Source: Acidobacteriota bacterium (lineage in GTDB: Bacteria > Acidobacteriota > Vicinamibacteria > Vicinamibacterales > 2-12-FULL-66-21). Taken from it: 7,608 bases of DNA. Shown one piece after another: positions 6,921 to 7,608 of the stretch. The DNA lies in NCBI GenBank assembly GCA_013817065.1, contig JACDDJ010000202.1:1-7608 (forward strand), read 5' to 3'. How positions within the stretch are numbered: position 1 is the stretch's first letter; each line of letters begins with the position of its first letter. The notes under the pieces were generated by a model, which saw only the letters and a program-made list of their open reading frames with translations, did not search any database and was not told where the DNA came from. The translations under genes and the position numbers were made by a program.

Positions 6921-7608
6921 TCAGGGCTCCCGGCGTGTGGTGAAGCGAGCGAGGGCGAACTGGGGGTCCGGCGCTTCATCCCTCAGCACGAGGTTCGAGA
7001 CCATCTCTCCGAGGGCCGGGCCCATTTTGAACCCGTGACCGGATCCGCCGCCCACGATCCAGACGTTCGAGGCGGCCGGGTGTCGATCCACGATGAAGTG
7101 GCTGTCGGGGGAGTTCTCGTACTGGCAGATTTCGCCGCCGAGGAGCGGGGCGTCAGCCAGCAGCGGGAACCGGCGGCGGACGAACGCGCGGGTCCGCTCG
7201 ACATCGTCCCCCCGGAGCTGACGATCTCCATTCGTGGGATCGAAGGCAGGACCGTGCGTGTCGTCGGCGATCTTGAAGCCTCGGTGCGCATTGCCGGGGA
7301 TGCCGTAGATCAGCCGGTCGCCGTAATCGATCCACACCGGCAGTGCCGGCGGCTCGAACCGGCGGTCCCCGGAGGGCTGGCCGAAGTAGTAGACGTCCTG
7401 CCGCGTAGAGCGAACACGGTTGCCGACAGTTTCCGGGAACAGGGAGCCCAACCAGGGGCCGCAGGCGAAGACAAAGGTGTCAGCCGCGAGAGAGGCGCCG
7501 TCTCCCAGCGTGACCGCATCGAGCCGTTTCGCCGGTTCGCCTGCCTTGACGGCAGCCTGGCGGTATTCTGCGCCCGCCCGTTGTGCCTGCTCGAGCACGA
7601 CAGCGCAC
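6921..7608 (-). CDS. FAD-dependent amine oxidase (sarcosine oxidase/DAO type), 5' part beyond the window
   Basis: The frame is open from the right edge (first full codon at 7607-7605) to TGA at 6921-6923, giving 228 visible residues. The GTG at 7598 is internal and not the start, since the preceding codons Cys-Ala-Val continue the family sequence and the N-terminal dinucleotide-binding fold is missing. Numbering from that GTG, FACGPWLGSLFP (44-55) is the usual FAD-oxidase segment. The C-terminal part HFIVDRHPAASNVWIVGGG (167-185) with SGHGFKMGPALGEM (186-199) strongly resembles monomeric sarcosine oxidase and N-methyltryptophan oxidase. Cys158 in GGEICQYENSPDSHF lines up with the cysteine that binds FAD covalently in those enzymes. 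The expected reaction is oxidation of a secondary amine or N-methyl amino acid with release of hydrogen peroxide; the exact substrate cannot be told. It is the upstream gene of a two-gene unit with DUF885. Confidence 0.88.
   Translation of the reverse strand, partial: CAVVLEQAQRAGAEYRQAAVKAGEPAKRLDAVTLGDGASLAADTFVFACGPWLGSLFPETVGNRVRSTRQDVYYFGQPSGDRRFEPPALPVWIDYGDRLIYGIPGNAHRGFKIADDTHGPAFDPTNGDRQLRGDDVERTRAFVRRRFPLLADAPLLGGEICQYENSPDSHFIVDRHPAASNVWIVGGGSGHGFKMGPALGEMVSNLVLRDEAPDPQFALARFTTRREP
6927..6931 (-). promoter_or_regulatory. Shine-Dalgarno sequence of the DUF885 gene
   Basis: GGGAG on the minus strand sits six bases before the ATG at 6920 and inside the last codons of the FAD oxidase gene. 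It supports this ATG as the start and suggests translation of the second gene by ribosomes finishing the first. Confidence 0.6.

Overview
The window is a GC-rich, densely coding stretch of chromosome with five protein genes and almost no intergenic space. The gene content fits Acidobacteriota, probably Vicinamibacteria: a very long VPS10/BNR Asp-box propeller protein, a LVIVD-repeat protein with a helical tail, a DUF885 protein and a DUF2182 membrane protein. This placement is inferred from family resemblance only. I see no tRNA, rRNA, CRISPR array, insertion sequence or phage gene.

Layout. Positions 3-1010 (+) hold the 3' part of a LVIVD-repeat beta-propeller gene that enters from the left edge. 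Positions 1034-1819 (-) encode a DUF2182 polytopic membrane protein, convergent with the first gene. A 101-base divergent spacer (1820-1920) carries a perfect 12-base palindrome, a small A/T-rich inverted repeat and a possible leaderless promoter. Positions 1921-5187 (+) encode a 1088-residue secreted Asp-box propeller protein. Its stop codon shares a CTAG with the stop of a minus-strand gene spanning 5184-6920, a DUF885 metallopeptidase-like gene. That gene is interrupted by one in-frame TAG at 5592-5594, at a position where a tyrosine is expected. Directly upstream on the minus strand, with zero bases between them, is the 3' part of a FAD-dependent amine oxidase gene of the sarcosine oxidase type (6921-7608), which runs off the right edge.

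How the genes relate. The FAD oxidase and DUF885 genes look like an operon, possibly for amine, amino acid or peptide breakdown. The LVIVD, DUF2182 and Asp-box genes have no evident shared pathway. The most notable observation is the interrupted DUF885 frame. The rest is ordinary accessory-type content, and I find no convincing new multi-gene system.
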